From: Lysobacterales bacterium | GTDB lineage: Bacteria; Pseudomonadota; Gammaproteobacteria; Xanthomonadales; SZUA-38 | Assembly (NCBI GenBank): GCA_030065125.1 | Contig: JASJDM010000032.1 | Coordinates: 1-64,000, forward strand | Direction: 5' to 3' | DNA: 64,000 bases | Part shown: piece after piece, positions 51,987-61,676 of the stretch | Numbering within the stretch: position 1 is the stretch's first letter | Layout: every line of letters begins with the position of its first letter | The notes under the pieces: model-generated | The model's database searches: none | Told to the model about the DNA's origin: nothing | The model's input: the letters and a program-made list of their open reading frames with translations, nothing else | Made by a program: the position numbers and the translations under genes

Positions 51987-52237
51987 GGCTCACACTGCTG
52001 ATCGCGGCGGTGCTGGCCTCCGGCGTGGCCACCGTCTTCACCCGGCACCAGGGCCGGCAGACCTTCGTGGAACTGCAGAAGCTGGAGGAGACCCGGGATG
52101 CCCTGAACATAGAGTGGGGCCGGCTGCAGCTGGAGCAGGCCACCTGGGCCCAGTCCGGCCGGGTCGAGGAAAAAGCCCGGGTCGAGCTGGGGCTGGTCAG
52201 CAAGGAACCCAGCCAGGTCATGGTCATCGTCCGATGA
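51974..52237 (+). CDS. ftsL: Cell division protein FtsL
   Basis: FtsL is a small bitopic protein that, with FtsB and FtsQ, activates septal synthesis by FtsWI. The 87-residue product has a short basic N terminus (RRIRLT), one membrane helix ([15 protein letters not shown]), then a periplasmic leucine-zipper-like coiled coil ([30 protein letters not shown]). Identification rests on topology and position between rsmH and ftsI, since FtsL diverges fast. It begins 13 nt inside rsmH and its stop overlaps the ftsI ATG. Confidence 0.93.
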   Translation: MRRIRLTLLIAAVLASGVATVFTRHQGRQTFVELQKLEETRDALNIEWGRLQLEQATWAQSGRVEEKARVELGLVSKEPSQVMVIVR

Positions 52238-53943
52238 ACAAGCGCAGCAAACCCGGCATCGAGATCTCCCGCGGCCGCTTTTACGGCACGCTGATGTTTC
52301 TCGGCCTGTGCCTGGCCCTGCTGGTGGCCCGGGCTATTGACCTGCAGGTGCTGCGCAAGGATTTCTACCAGCATCAGGGTGACGTCCGCCATGTTCGCCA
52401 GGTGCCGATTCCCGCCAGCCGCGGAATGATCCTGGATCGCAACGGTGAACCGCTGGCGATCAGCACGCCGGTGGAGTCTATCTGGTGCAATCCGCGGGAG
52501 CTGCTTAAGGCGCCGGAGCGGATTCACGAGCTGGCCCGACTGCTGGAGCTGGACGGCGACGCGCTGCTGCAGAAGCTGGGCCAGCGATCTGAACGGGAGT
52601 TTGTCTACATCAAGCGCCGGGTGTCGCCAGCCCTGGCTGCCCAGGTATCCGCGCTGGAGCTGCCGGGCGTAGAGCTGCAGCGGGAGTACCGTCGCTTCTA
52701 CCCCACAGGCGAGGTCACCGCCCATGTCCTGGGTTTCACCAATATCGACGATCAGGGCCAGGAGGGACTGGAGCTGAGCTTTGATGAATGGCTGCAGGGC
52801 GCCGCGGGTTCCAAGCGGGTCATCAAGGATCTGCATGGGCGCGTGATTGAGAACGTGGAGATGGTGGATGAGCCGCATCCCGGCCGCGACCTGGTCACCA
52901 GCATCGACCGGCGCCTGCAATACCTGGCCTACCGCACGCTGAAGGGCGCGGTGATGGAGTTCCAGGCCCAGTCCGGTTCGGCGGTGGTGCTGGACGTCAC
53001 CAACGGCGAAGTGCTGGCCATGGTGAACCAGCCATCCTATAACCCGAACCAGCGCTCCTCGCGCTACGAGTCCATGCGCAACCGCGCGGTCACTGATTTC
53101 TTTGAGCCCGGTTCGGTCATCAAACCATTCACCGTCGCCGCGGCCCTGGAAAGCGGGCAGTTTACCCCCGCCAGCATGGTCGAGACGTCCCCGGGTATGC
53201 ACCAGGTGGGCACTTTCACCATTCGTGACGCCCGGGATTTCGGTACCCTGGACATGGCCGGGATCCTGGTCCAGTCCAGCAACGTCGGGGCCAGCAAGCT
53301 GGCGCTTTCCATGGATGCCCAGCACCTGTGGGACGTGTACCGGCGCTTCGGGTTCGGCGAAGTGACCGGATCCGGTTTCCCCGGCGAATCCCCCGGCATG
53401 CTGCCTGACCACAGCCGGTGGCGGGAAGTTGAGCGGTCGGCCGTGTCCCGCGGATATGGTATGTCCACCACGCCGCTGCAGCTTGCCCAGGCCTACGCCG
53501 TCATCGCCAACGGTGGACGCATCCGCGCGCCAACCTTTGTCAAAGGCGCTGCCAATCCTGACAACGCCGTTTTGGATCCGGCCCTGGCGGCCCAGATGGT
53601 CGGCATGCTGGAGCAGGTTACGGCGCCCGACGGAACCGGCCACCGGGCAGCCCTGGCCAACTACCGCATTGCCGGCAAAACCGGTACTTCCAGAAAGGCG
53701 AGCAACGCCGGCTACAACAACCGCTACGTGGCCACCTTTGCCGGTGTCGCGCCGGCCAGCGACCCCCGGGTCGTAGTGGTGGTATCGGTCAATGATCCGG
53801 CCACTGAGGAATACTATGGCGGTCAGATCGCGGCTCCGGCATTTCGCGCCATCATGGATGCCTCCCTGCGGCTGATGGACCTGCCGCCGGATGACCTGAT
53901 GGACCTTCGGTCCCAGTACCTGGCGGGAGGCGGCAGCCGGTGA
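52234..53943 (+). CDS. ftsI: Septal peptidoglycan transpeptidase FtsI (PBP3)
   Basis: FtsI is the essential septal transpeptidase working with the FtsW glycosyltransferase. The 569-residue protein has one N-terminal membrane helix (YGTLMFLGLCLALLVARAIDLQVL), a pedestal domain with VPIPASRGMILDRNGEPLAI, and the transpeptidase domain with the nucleophile Ser294 in GSVIKPF, the SSN triad element (QSSNVGASKLA) and KTGT at 482-485. All active-site motifs are intact. The stop overlaps the murE GTG by four bases. Confidence 0.97.
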   Translation: MNKRSKPGIEISRGRFYGTLMFLGLCLALLVARAIDLQVLRKDFYQHQGDVRHVRQVPIPASRGMILDRNGEPLAISTPVESIWCNPRELLKAPERIHELARLLELDGDALLQKLGQRSEREFVYIKRRVSPALAAQVSALELPGVELQREYRRFYPTGEVTAHVLGFTNIDDQGQEGLELSFDEWLQGAAGSKRVIKDLHGRVIENVEMVDEPHPGRDLVTSIDRRLQYLAYRTLKGAVMEFQAQSGSAVVLDVTNGEVLAMVNQPSYNPNQRSSRYESMRNRAVTDFFEPGSVIKPFTVAAALESGQFTPASMVETSPGMHQVGTFTIRDARDFGTLDMAGILVQSSNVGASKLALSMDAQHLWDVYRRFGFGEVTGSGFPGESPGMLPDHSRWREVERSAVSRGYGMSTTPLQLAQAYAVIANGGRIRAPTFVKGAANPDNAVLDPALAAQMVGMLEQVTAPDGTGHRAALANYRIAGKTGTSRKASNAGYNNRYVATFAGVAPASDPRVVVVVSVNDPATEEYYGGQIAAPAFRAIMDASLRLMDLPPDDLMDLRSQYLAGGGSR

Positions 53944-55427
53944 ACGACTACCGCATGTCCCTGGGTCAGCTGCTGGACGGCTTTGGCGAGCCGCCGGAGC
54001 CGGAACTGGTGGTGGCCGGCATTGGCGTGGACTCCTCGCGGATCGGACAGGGGGACCTGTTCATCGCGCTCTCCGGCAGCCGGCATCACGGGCTGGAGTT
54101 TGCATCGGAAGCCGTAGCCCGGGGCTGCGCTGCCGTGGTCTGGGAAGACTGTCCGGGCGCACCGGGCGAGAGCGCGAATGCGCTGCCGGTACCCCAGTGC
54201 GGGGTTCCGTTCCTGGCCGAGAACCTGGGAGAGATTGCCAGTCGCTTTTATCGCCACCCCTCCCGCGACATGCAGGTGGTGGGTGTCACCGGCACCAACG
54301 GCAAAACCTCCTACGTGGAGTTTTTCGGCCGGGCCCAGGCTGACGCCGGCCGCCGCTGCGGCACCGTGGGGACCCTGGGCAGCGGCGTGGTCGACCGGCC
54401 GGACACCTGGCAGGAAGCCACCCACACCACCCCTGATGCCGCCAGCCTCCAGCGCAATCTGGCCAGGCTGCGCGACGAAGGCGCGGAGCTGATCGCCATG
54501 GAGGTGTCTTCCCATGCCCTGGATCAGCATCGCGTCGGTGGTGTCGAATTCGAACTGGCTGCATTCACCAACCTGAGTCGCGATCATCTGGACTACCACG
54601 GGTCAATGGCCTCTTATGCCGGGGCCAAGGCCAGACTATTTGCCGCAGACACGCTCCGATTTGCCATTTTGAACGGCGACGATGACGGCTGCCCCATGAT
54701 GGAGAAAGCCGTGGCAGCCAATACCCGAATCATTCGCTACGGACTGCGTGGCGGAGACGTTCGGGCTGACGACATTGAATACAGCCTGGATGGGCTGGTC
54801 TTCCGACTGGGATTCGGCGGCGACCAGGGTCGTGTGGTGAGCCCGCTCATCGGCCAGTTCAACGTCTACAACCTCCTGGCCGTGGGCGCCACCCTGCTGG
54901 CACTGGGCTGGCCGCTGTCGCGGGTGGTCAACCACCTGTCACGTCTGACCCCACCACCTGGCCGCATGAATGCCATGGGCGGTACCGGTCAGGCCCTGGT
55001 GGTGGTGGACTATGCCCATACGCCCGATGCCCTGGGCAACGCTCTGCAGGCCGTGCGTCGTCACGCCGATGGCCGGGTGATCTGCGTATTCGGCTGCGGC
55101 GGCGATCGCGACGCGGGCAAACGCTCTCAGATGGGCGGCATCGCCGAGCGCCTGGCGGACTCGGTGATCGTCACCGACGACAATCCCCGCAGTGAGGACG
55201 GCAACGTCATCATCTCCGACATCCTCTCGGGACTGATTCGACCGGACCAGGCTCAGGTGATTCGCGACCGGGCCCTGGCCATTGCCACTGCCATCCAGCT
55301 GGCCGGCGCCCGGGACGTGGTGCTGATTGCCGGCAAGGGTCACGAGGCCTACCAGGAAGTGAACGGCGAACGACGCCCTTTCAGCGATACCGACCAGGTA
55401 CGCCAGGTGCTGGAGGACAACACGTGA
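53940..55427 (+). CDS. murE: UDP-MurNAc-L-Ala-D-Glu:meso-DAP ligase MurE
   Basis: MurE adds the third residue of the peptidoglycan stem peptide. The 495-residue product starts at GTG 53940 and shows the ATP site VVGVTGTNGKTS, MEVSSHALDQHRV, the lysine to be carbamylated in GAKARLF and the meso-DAP-specific motif DNPR at residues 414-417, so the peptidoglycan should be of the meso-DAP type. The substrate normally carries D-Glu at position two; given that murD is missing from this cluster, how that D-Glu arises is of interest. It overlaps both neighbours by four bases. Confidence 0.97.
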   Translation: MNDYRMSLGQLLDGFGEPPEPELVVAGIGVDSSRIGQGDLFIALSGSRHHGLEFASEAVARGCAAVVWEDCPGAPGESANALPVPQCGVPFLAENLGEIASRFYRHPSRDMQVVGVTGTNGKTSYVEFFGRAQADAGRRCGTVGTLGSGVVDRPDTWQEATHTTPDAASLQRNLARLRDEGAELIAMEVSSHALDQHRVGGVEFELAAFTNLSRDHLDYHGSMASYAGAKARLFAADTLRFAILNGDDDGCPMMEKAVAANTRIIRYGLRGGDVRADDIEYSLDGLVFRLGFGGDQGRVVSPLIGQFNVYNLLAVGATLLALGWPLSRVVNHLSRLTPPPGRMNAMGGTGQALVVVDYAHTPDALGNALQAVRRHADGRVICVFGCGGDRDAGKRSQMGGIAERLADSVIVTDDNPRSEDGNVIISDILSGLIRPDQAQVIRDRALAIATAIQLAGARDVVLIAGKGHEAYQEVNGERRPFSDTDQVRQVLEDNT

Positions 55428-56794
55428 TCGCCATGGACCTGCAGCAGGCGGCCAACGTGCTGTCAGCGGAGCTGCGCGTCGGGTCCCAGGCGGGGGACAG
55501 CCGTTTTGAGGGTGTGTCCACGGATACCCGTACGCTTGAGCCCCGGCAGCTTTTCGTTGCCCTGGGCGGCGAGCACTTTGACGGGCACGCCTTTCTGCCG
55601 GAAGCCGAGAATCGTGGTGCCGCGGGTGCGCTGGTGCAGCAGTGGGTTGAGTGTGGTCTGACCCAGCTGCGCTGTGGCGATACCCAGGCGGCCATGGGAG
55701 CCCTGGCACGGGACTGGCGCCGCCGGCATGACTGCCGGGTGATTGGGATTACCGGCAGCAACGGTAAAACCACGGTCAAGACCATGCTGCATGGCATCCT
55801 TGAGCGCGGCGCCACCTGCCTGGTGACCCCGGGTAACTACAATAACGAAATCGGTCTGCCCCTGACCCTGTTCAAGCTGTCATCCGAGCACCAGTTTGCG
55901 GTTATCGAAATGGGCGCTGCTGCGCCGGGAGACATTGACTACCTGGCGCGGATCGCTGAGCCCGAGGTGGGAATCGTCAACAACGCCGGCCCGGCTCACC
56001 TGGAAGGCATGGGCAGCGTGGCCGGCGTGGCCCGCACCAAGGGCGAGCTGTTTGCCGCATTGCCGGATTCAGGTACGGCGGTAATTAATGCGGACGACGA
56101 TCATTGCTCGCTGTGGCGGGGACTGGCCGGCGGCTCAAGAATTCTCACCTTCGGGCTGGACAACCCGGCTGACGTGAGCGCCCGCTGGCACTCGACCGAC
56201 GACGGCATGGAACTGGAGTTGATGACACCCGCCGGCGGCGCCACCGCCAGCCTCAGCTGTTTCGGCGAGCACAATGTCCGCAACGCCGTGGCGGCCGCGG
56301 CCTGCGCTGTTGCATTGGATCGTCCGCTGGAAGAAATCGTCGCGGGATTGAAAGCGTTTCGGCCTATCGCGGGCCGCCTTCTCCCCAGGACCATGCCGGG
56401 CGGCTGGCGCCTGCTGGAGGATACCTACAACGCCAATCCCGCATCCCTGTCCGCCGGCATTCGCGTGCTGGCGTCGATGCCGGGAGAAAAATGGCTGGTG
56501 CTGGGTGACATGAAAGAGCTGGGTGAGGATGCCGACGCACTGCATTTTCAGGCCGGCTCCGAGGCTCACCGCATGGGCGTTTCCAGGCTGTTCTGCCTGG
56601 GTCCGCGCAGCCACCACGCCGCTTTGGCTTTTGGCGACAACGCCGAGCATTTCGACAGCGCCGAGACGCTGGCGGCGGCCCTGGCCGGGGCTATACATCC
56701 CGGCGTGGTCTGTCTGATCAAGGGATCCCGGGGAATGGCCATGGAGAACGTCGTGGCGGCCCTGGAATCCCTGTTGCCGGGGGAGGACCGCTAA
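55424..56794 (+). CDS. murF: UDP-MurNAc-tripeptide:D-Ala-D-Ala ligase MurF
   Basis: MurF attaches the D-Ala-D-Ala dipeptide, completing the soluble precursor. GTG 55424 with GGAGG seven nt upstream is preferred to ATG 55433, which would be too far from it. The 456-residue protein has [26 protein letters not shown], the P-loop [32 protein letters not shown] and [18 protein letters not shown], all typical of MurF. Its dipeptide substrate comes from Ddl, encoded further down the cluster. Confidence 0.97.
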   Translation: MIAMDLQQAANVLSAELRVGSQAGDSRFEGVSTDTRTLEPRQLFVALGGEHFDGHAFLPEAENRGAAGALVQQWVECGLTQLRCGDTQAAMGALARDWRRRHDCRVIGITGSNGKTTVKTMLHGILERGATCLVTPGNYNNEIGLPLTLFKLSSEHQFAVIEMGAAAPGDIDYLARIAEPEVGIVNNAGPAHLEGMGSVAGVARTKGELFAALPDSGTAVINADDDHCSLWRGLAGGSRILTFGLDNPADVSARWHSTDDGMELELMTPAGGATASLSCFGEHNVRNAVAAAACAVALDRPLEEIVAGLKAFRPIAGRLLPRTMPGGWRLLEDTYNANPASLSAGIRVLASMPGEKWLVLGDMKELGEDADALHFQAGSEAHRMGVSRLFCLGPRSHHAALAFGDNAEHFDSAETLAAALAGAIHPGVVCLIKGSRGMAMENVVAALESLLPGEDR

Positions 56795-56795
56795 G

Positions 56796-57878
56796 GTGCT
56801 GCTGTGGCTGGCTGAATACCTGCAGAGCCTGGAAACGGCATTCAACGTTTTCCAGTACCTGACCTTCCGCACTATCCTCAGCGCGTTGACCGCCCTGGCG
56901 GTGTCCCTGCTGGTAGGTCCCTGGATGATCCGGCGCCTGTCCCAGTATCAGATTGGTCAGCAGATTCGTGATGACGGCCCCCAGAGCCACCTGGTAAAGG
57001 CGGGTACACCCACCATGGGGGGTGCCCTGATCCTGGTGGCGGTGACCCTGGGAACCCTGCTGTGGGCCGATCTGAGCAACCGCTACGTGTGGGTCACGGT
57101 GCTGGTCACCCTGGCCTTCGGCGGCATTGGCTGGCTGGACGACTACCGCAAGCTGGTATTGAAGGACAGCGCCGGGCTGGCCGCGCGCTGGAAATACCTG
57201 CTGCAGTCCATCGTGGCCCTGGCCGCCGCGGTGTATCTGTACATGGTGGCGGACCAGGCGGTGATGACGGACCTGATCGTTCCGTTCTTCAAGAACGTGG
57301 CCATTCCGCTGGGCGGCTTTTTCGTGGTGCTGACCTACTTTGTCATCGTCGGCGCCAGCAATGCAGTCAATCTGACCGACGGACTCGATGGCCTGGCCAT
57401 CATGCCCACGGTGCTGGTTGCGGCGGCGCTGGGCGTATTTGCCTACGCTTCTGGCCACTCGGTGTTTTCCGGCTATCTGGGCATACCCTATGTGCCCGGC
57501 GCCGGGGAGCTGGCAATATTCTGCGGTGCCCTGGCCGGTGCCGGCCTGGGGTTCCTGTGGTTCAACACCTATCCCGCCCAGGTCTTCATGGGGGACATCG
57601 GTGCACTGGCGGTGGGGGCCGCGCTGGGTTGCATTGCCGTTATCGTCCGCCAGGAACTGGTGTTTTTCATCATGGGTGGCGTGTTTGTGATGGAAACGGT
57701 GTCGGTCATTCTGCAGGTGGCGTCGTTCAAGCTGACCGGCCGCCGTATCTTCCGGATGGCGCCGATCCATCATCACTTCGAGCTGAAGGGATGGCCCGAA
57801 CCCCGGGTCATCGTCCGCTTCTGGATTATCTCGGTCGTGCTGGTCCTGGTTGGGCTGGCCACGCTGAAGGTCAGGTAA
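56796..57878 (+). CDS. mraY: Phospho-MurNAc-pentapeptide transferase MraY
   Basis: MraY transfers phospho-MurNAc-pentapeptide to undecaprenyl phosphate, forming lipid I at the inner membrane. The 360-residue polytopic protein starts at GTG 56796 and has the conserved [20 protein letters not shown] (catalytic Asp-Asp), [14 protein letters not shown] and [23 protein letters not shown] motifs with ten hydrophobic segments. The next gene, two nt after its stop, is ftsW; in most gammaproteobacteria murD lies between them. Confidence 0.97.
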   Translation: MLLWLAEYLQSLETAFNVFQYLTFRTILSALTALAVSLLVGPWMIRRLSQYQIGQQIRDDGPQSHLVKAGTPTMGGALILVAVTLGTLLWADLSNRYVWVTVLVTLAFGGIGWLDDYRKLVLKDSAGLAARWKYLLQSIVALAAAVYLYMVADQAVMTDLIVPFFKNVAIPLGGFFVVLTYFVIVGASNAVNLTDGLDGLAIMPTVLVAAALGVFAYASGHSVFSGYLGIPYVPGAGELAIFCGALAGAGLGFLWFNTYPAQVFMGDIGALAVGAALGCIAVIVRQELVFFIMGGVFVMETVSVILQVASFKLTGRRIFRMAPIHHHFELKGWPEPRVIVRFWIISVVLVLVGLATLKVR

Positions 57879-57880
57879 CC

Positions 57881-59146
57881 GTGGCACAGGCACGCAGAAA
57901 ATCACGCAAGACCCTGAGCCGTCAGCCCCTGGTTCTGGATCCCTGGATCACAGGCACCGCCCTGGCGCTGGCGATGGTGGGCCTGGTGATGGTCGCGTCG
58001 GCGTCCCTGGCCATCGCAGAAAACGCTGGGATGCACCCGCTGCATTACGTCATCAAGCACGCCATTGCATTAGGGCTGGGCGTGGGCCTGGGTGCCATCT
58101 GCCTGCGGATCCCCATGGACAATCTGGAGCGGGCCAGCCCGTTTCTGATGCTGCTGTGCCTCCCCTTGCTGATGCTGGTGTTTGTCCCGGGCTTCGGCGT
58201 GACCGTCAACGGCAGCACCCGCTGGATCCGCACGGGCATACTGAACTTCCAGGTGGTGGAGGCGGTGAAGCTGATGACCGCGGTCTACCTGGCTGGGTAC
58301 CTGGTGCGGCAGTCGGCCGCCGTGCAGCAGAATTTCATGGGTACACTGAAGCCCCTGGCGGTGGCCGGCATGATTGCCCTGCTGCTGCTGGCCCAGCCGG
58401 ATTTCGGCGGTGCGGTGTTGATTCTCGGGATGACCGTGGCCATGGTCTGGCAGGGTGGCGCGAGATTCCGTGACCTGGCGGCGGTAGGCATCATGGCGCT
58501 GCCGCTGATGATCTGGGCTGCGTTTTCCGAGTCCTACCGGGCCCAGCGCCTGAAGACCTTCCTGGATCCCTGGGCAGACCCGTTTGACGGTGGGTTCCAG
58601 CTGACCCAGGCCCTGATAGCCATCGGCCGCGGTGAATGGCTGGGCGTAGGCCTGGGCGGCAGCATCCAGAAGCTGTTTTACCTGCCGGAAGCCCACACGG
58701 ACTTCATCCTGGCGGTACTGGCCGAAGAACTGGGCCTGCTGGGTGTGCTGGTGTTGCTGACCCTGTTTGCATTGCTGGTCGGGCGGGGCCTGCTGATCGC
58801 CTTGCGGGCGCTGCAGCTGCGCCATCACTTTTCCGGGTTCCTGGCCTTTGGTCTGAGTGTCCTGCTGGGCCTGCAGGTGATCATCAGCGTAGGAGTCAAC
58901 TTTGGCGTGCTGCCCACCAAGGGCCTGACCCTGCCGTTGATCAGCTCCGGCGGCAGCAGCGCCATGATGTCCTGCGTGCTGATCAGCCTGCTGCTGCGGG
59001 TGGCCCACGAAAATGAGCAGCTTCCGGCGGGCAAGAGCGCCGAGAGGCCATCGGCCCGCCAGCCGGTCCGCAAGCCGGCCCGCAAACCTGCCCGCAAGCC
59101 GGCGCGCAAACCGGCCGCCGGCAAAGCCCGGGGGGCGACCGCATGA
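57881..59146 (+). CDS. ftsW: Septal peptidoglycan glycosyltransferase FtsW with an Arg-Lys-Pro-Ala tail
   Basis: FtsW is the SEDS-family polymerase that makes septal glycan strands with FtsI. GTG 57881 gives 421 residues: a basic N-terminal tail, ten membrane segments, and conserved blocks FGVTVNGSTRWIRTG, QPDFGGAVLILGM, QLTQALIAIGRGEWLGVGLGGSIQKLFYLPEAHTDFILAVLAEELG and LPTKGLTLPLISSGGSSAM. The catalytic Asp candidate in PEAHTDFI is present. The cytoplasmic C terminus carries a tail of four or five RKPA-like repeats, coded by 12-bp direct repeats, not part of the core family. The same frame is open upstream through mraY, but that is a composition artefact. Confidence 0.95.
   Translation: MAQARRKSRKTLSRQPLVLDPWITGTALALAMVGLVMVASASLAIAENAGMHPLHYVIKHAIALGLGVGLGAICLRIPMDNLERASPFLMLLCLPLLMLVFVPGFGVTVNGSTRWIRTGILNFQVVEAVKLMTAVYLAGYLVRQSAAVQQNFMGTLKPLAVAGMIALLLLAQPDFGGAVLILGMTVAMVWQGGARFRDLAAVGIMALPLMIWAAFSESYRAQRLKTFLDPWADPFDGGFQLTQALIAIGRGEWLGVGLGGSIQKLFYLPEAHTDFILAVLAEELGLLGVLVLLTLFALLVGRGLLIALRALQLRHHFSGFLAFGLSVLLGLQVIISVGVNFGVLPTKGLTLPLISSGGSSAMMSCVLISLLLRVAHENEQLPAGKSAERPSARQPVRKPARKPARKPARKPAAGKARGATA
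59057..59116. repeat. 12-bp direct repeats coding the FtsW RKPA tail
   Basis: Five consecutive 12-bp units of the form CGC-AAR-CCN-GCN (the first is CGCCAGCCGGTC) encode RQPV-RKPA-RKPA-RKPA-RKPA at the FtsW C terminus. The units differ at third codon positions, which argues for selection on the protein rather than very recent DNA slippage. Confidence 0.85.
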
Positions 59147-60213
59147 ATCGCCCGGTACTGATCATGGCGGGTGGCACCGGCGGCCACATTTTCCCCGGAC
59201 TGGCCGTGGCTGAATGGCTGCGTCGCCAGGACGTGCCGGTGATCTGGCTGGGTTCCAGGGCAGGTCTGGAAAACCGGCTGGTGCCGGACCGCGGGATTAC
59301 CCTGGAGCGGTTGTCCATTTCCGGCCTGCGTGGCACGTCCCTGGGCCGCAAGCTGCTGGCCCCGTTCCGGCTGATGCGGGCGCTGTTCCAGGCCATCGCC
59401 GTGCTGCGCCGCCACAACCCGCGCAGCGTGCTGAGCATGGGCGGCTTTGCCGCTGGCCCGGGGGGGCTCGCAGCCTGGCTGCTGCGCAAGCCGCTGGTGG
59501 TTCACGAACAGAACAGCATCCCCGGGCTGACCAATCGAATCCTGGCCCGTCTGGCCCGCCGGGTGCTGGCGGGATTCCCCGGGGCTTTTCCGGGTATCGG
59601 GGAATACGTCGGCAATCCGGTGCGGGCCGACATTGCCGAACTGCCGGCGCCCGAGCAGCGGCTGGCCGATCGCCGTGGCCCGGTCCACCTGCTGGTGCTG
59701 GGCGGCAGCCAGGGCGCCATGTCGCTCAACCGCCTGCTGCCCGAGGCCCTGGCCCAGATGGATCCGGAACGCAGGCCCCAGGTGATCCACCAGCTCGGGG
59801 AAAAACACCTGCAGGCCGGTCAGGCCGCCTATGCCGCCGGCGAAGTCCAGGCGGAGCTGGTGCCTTTCATTGAAGATATGTCCGATGCCTATCGCTGGGC
59901 CGACCTGGTGGTGTGCCGGGCCGGCGCCCTGACCGTGGCTGAGCTGATGGCCGCCGGGGTGGCGTCGATCATGGTCCCGTTTCCCTTCGCCGTGGACGAC
60001 CACCAGACCCACAATGCCGGTTTCCTGGTGTCAGCCGGCGCCGCGGAGATGTTCCAGGAGCGGGAGCTGAATGCCAAGGCGCTGGCTCGCCGCCTGACCG
60101 CCCTGTGTGATGACCGCGAGCTGCTTGCCCGGATGGCGGCCCGCGCCCGCAAGTTGGGCCAGAAGGACGCAGCGCGGCGGGTGGCCGACGTCTGCCTGGA
60201 GATGGCGGCATGA
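59143..60213 (+). CDS. murG: Lipid II synthase MurG
   Basis: MurG adds GlcNAc to lipid I at the cytoplasmic face. The 356-residue GT-B enzyme has the N-terminal loop ILIMAGGTGGHIFPGLAVAEWL-like segment (MAGGTGGHIFPGLAVAEWL), VLSMGGFAAGPGGLAAWLL, VVHEQNSIPGLTNRIL, LLVLGGSQGAMSLNRLLPEAL and VVCRAGALTVAELMAAGVASIMVPFPFAVDDHQTHNA-type donor-site residues. It overlaps ftsW and murC by four bases each. Confidence 0.97.
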   Translation: MNRPVLIMAGGTGGHIFPGLAVAEWLRRQDVPVIWLGSRAGLENRLVPDRGITLERLSISGLRGTSLGRKLLAPFRLMRALFQAIAVLRRHNPRSVLSMGGFAAGPGGLAAWLLRKPLVVHEQNSIPGLTNRILARLARRVLAGFPGAFPGIGEYVGNPVRADIAELPAPEQRLADRRGPVHLLVLGGSQGAMSLNRLLPEALAQMDPERRPQVIHQLGEKHLQAGQAAYAAGEVQAELVPFIEDMSDAYRWADLVVCRAGALTVAELMAAGVASIMVPFPFAVDDHQTHNAGFLVSAGAAEMFQERELNAKALARRLTALCDDRELLARMAARARKLGQKDAARRVADVCLEMAA

Positions 60214-61676
60214 GAGTTCAGCCCCACCGATTCGATCCCGATCCCATGCGCCGCTTCCGCAATGTGCATTTCGTCGGCGTGGGCGGGGCGGGCATGTCCG
60301 GCATCGCCGAAGTCATGCTGAACCTGGGCTACCGGGTGACCGGATCGGACATCAGCGAGTCACCGGCCGTCAGCCGTTTGCAGCGGCTCGGTGCCGAGGT
60401 GTTCATCGGACACCATGCCAACAACGTGGCCCAGGCCAACGTGGTGGTCTGCTCCAGCGCCATCGATCCGGAAAACCCGGAACTGGTCCAAGCCAGAGAA
60501 CTGCGCATCCCCATTGTTCCGCGAGCCGAGATGCTGGGTGAACTGATGCGGCTGCGCCACGGTATTGCGGTGGCCGGAACTCACGGCAAGACCACCACCA
60601 CCAGCCTGATCGCCAGCGTGCTGGCCGAAGGGGAAATGGACCCGACCTTTGTGATTGGCGGCCTGCTCAACTCCCTGGGCAGCAGCGCAAGGCTTGGGGA
60701 AGGCAGCTACCTGGTGGCCGAAGCCGATGAGAGTGATGGTTCTTTCCTGCTGCTGCAGCCCACCATCGCGGTGGTGACCAACATCGACAACGATCACCTG
60801 GAGCACTACGACCATGATTTCGAACGCCTGCGGGCGTCGTTCCTGGAGTTTCTGCACCACCTGCCGTTTTACGGCATGGCCATTTTGTGTCTGGACAATC
60901 CGGTGGTTGAAGGCCTGATTCCAGAGGTGACGCGCAGCGTAGTGACCTACGGTCTGAGCCCGGACGCCGATTTCTGGGCGGACAATCTGCGGCAGAGCGG
61001 GTCGGTCATGCGATTTGACGCGCACATCCCCAAGCGCGAAGGCCCGCTGGAAATTGAGCTGAGCCTGCCCGGGCGGCACAACGTGCTGAACGCACTGGCT
61101 GCCATGGCCGTAGCCTGGGAGCTGGGGGTGGACGAAGCTGCTGTGCAGCGGGCGCTCTCCAGCTTCCAGGGCATCGGAAGGCGATTCAACGTTCACGGTG
61201 AGCTGGCGTTCCCGGGCGGCCGTGCGCTGTTCGTGGATGACTACGGCCACCATCCCACCGAGCTGGCGGCAACCCTGGAAGCCGCCCGGGAAGGCTGGCC
61301 CGACCGACGGCTGGTTGCCGTGTTCCAGCCCCATCGGTACTCCCGCACACGGGACCTGATGGACGATTTCGCCCAGGTTCTGTCCGGCGTGGATGCCCTG
61401 GTGCTGGCCGAGGTGTACGCCGCAGGTGAACCTGCACTCGCCGGGGCTGACGGCCGGGGGCTGTCCCGGGCCATTCGCGCCCGGGGCCAGGTAGACCCGG
61501 TGTTCGTCTCCCGGGCCCAGGATATCCCCGCGGTGCTGCCCGGGGTGATGCGGGACGGTGACCTGGTGTTGCTGCTGGGCGCCGGTGACATCGGCTCGGT
61601 GGCGGCGGCTCTGTATGCGAACGGTTTCGCCGAGTCGGCCGGGGCTTCCCCCGGGGAGGTGGCCGGTGCGAATTGA
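60210..61676 (+). CDS. murC: UDP-MurNAc:L-alanine ligase MurC
   Basis: MurC adds the first amino acid to UDP-MurNAc. The 488-residue product has the N-terminal Rossmann motif VHFVGVGGAGMSGIAEVML, the ATP site VAGTHGKTTTTSLIA, EADESDGSFLLLQP, NIDNDHLEHYDHD and DDYGHHPTELAATLEAAR, all expected. The activity fits the L-Ala-first stem. The 3' end overlaps the ddl start by 11 nt. No murB follows it, so UDP-MurNAc must be made by a gene elsewhere. Confidence 0.97.
   Translation: MRVQPHRFDPDPMRRFRNVHFVGVGGAGMSGIAEVMLNLGYRVTGSDISESPAVSRLQRLGAEVFIGHHANNVAQANVVVCSSAIDPENPELVQARELRIPIVPRAEMLGELMRLRHGIAVAGTHGKTTTTSLIASVLAEGEMDPTFVIGGLLNSLGSSARLGEGSYLVAEADESDGSFLLLQPTIAVVTNIDNDHLEHYDHDFERLRASFLEFLHHLPFYGMAILCLDNPVVEGLIPEVTRSVVTYGLSPDADFWADNLRQSGSVMRFDAHIPKREGPLEIELSLPGRHNVLNALAAMAVAWELGVDEAAVQRALSSFQGIGRRFNVHGELAFPGGRALFVDDYGHHPTELAATLEAAREGWPDRRLVAVFQPHRYSRTRDLMDDFAQVLSGVDALVLAEVYAAGEPALAGADGRGLSRAIRARGQVDPVFVSRAQDIPAVLPGVMRDGDLVLLLGAGDIGSVAAALYANGFAESAGASPGEVAGAN

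Noticed and set aside
51931..53643. A 570-residue open frame on the minus strand opposite ftsI
   Set aside because: It is antisense to a well-supported essential gene, has no signal, motif or ribosome site, and is typical of high-GC shadows.
57062..57880. A frame open through mraY and continuous with ftsW, giving a 694-residue protein
   Set aside because: It reads mraY in another frame, with Arg/Gly/Pro-rich shadow sequence and no membrane segments; the true ftsW starts at GTG 57881.
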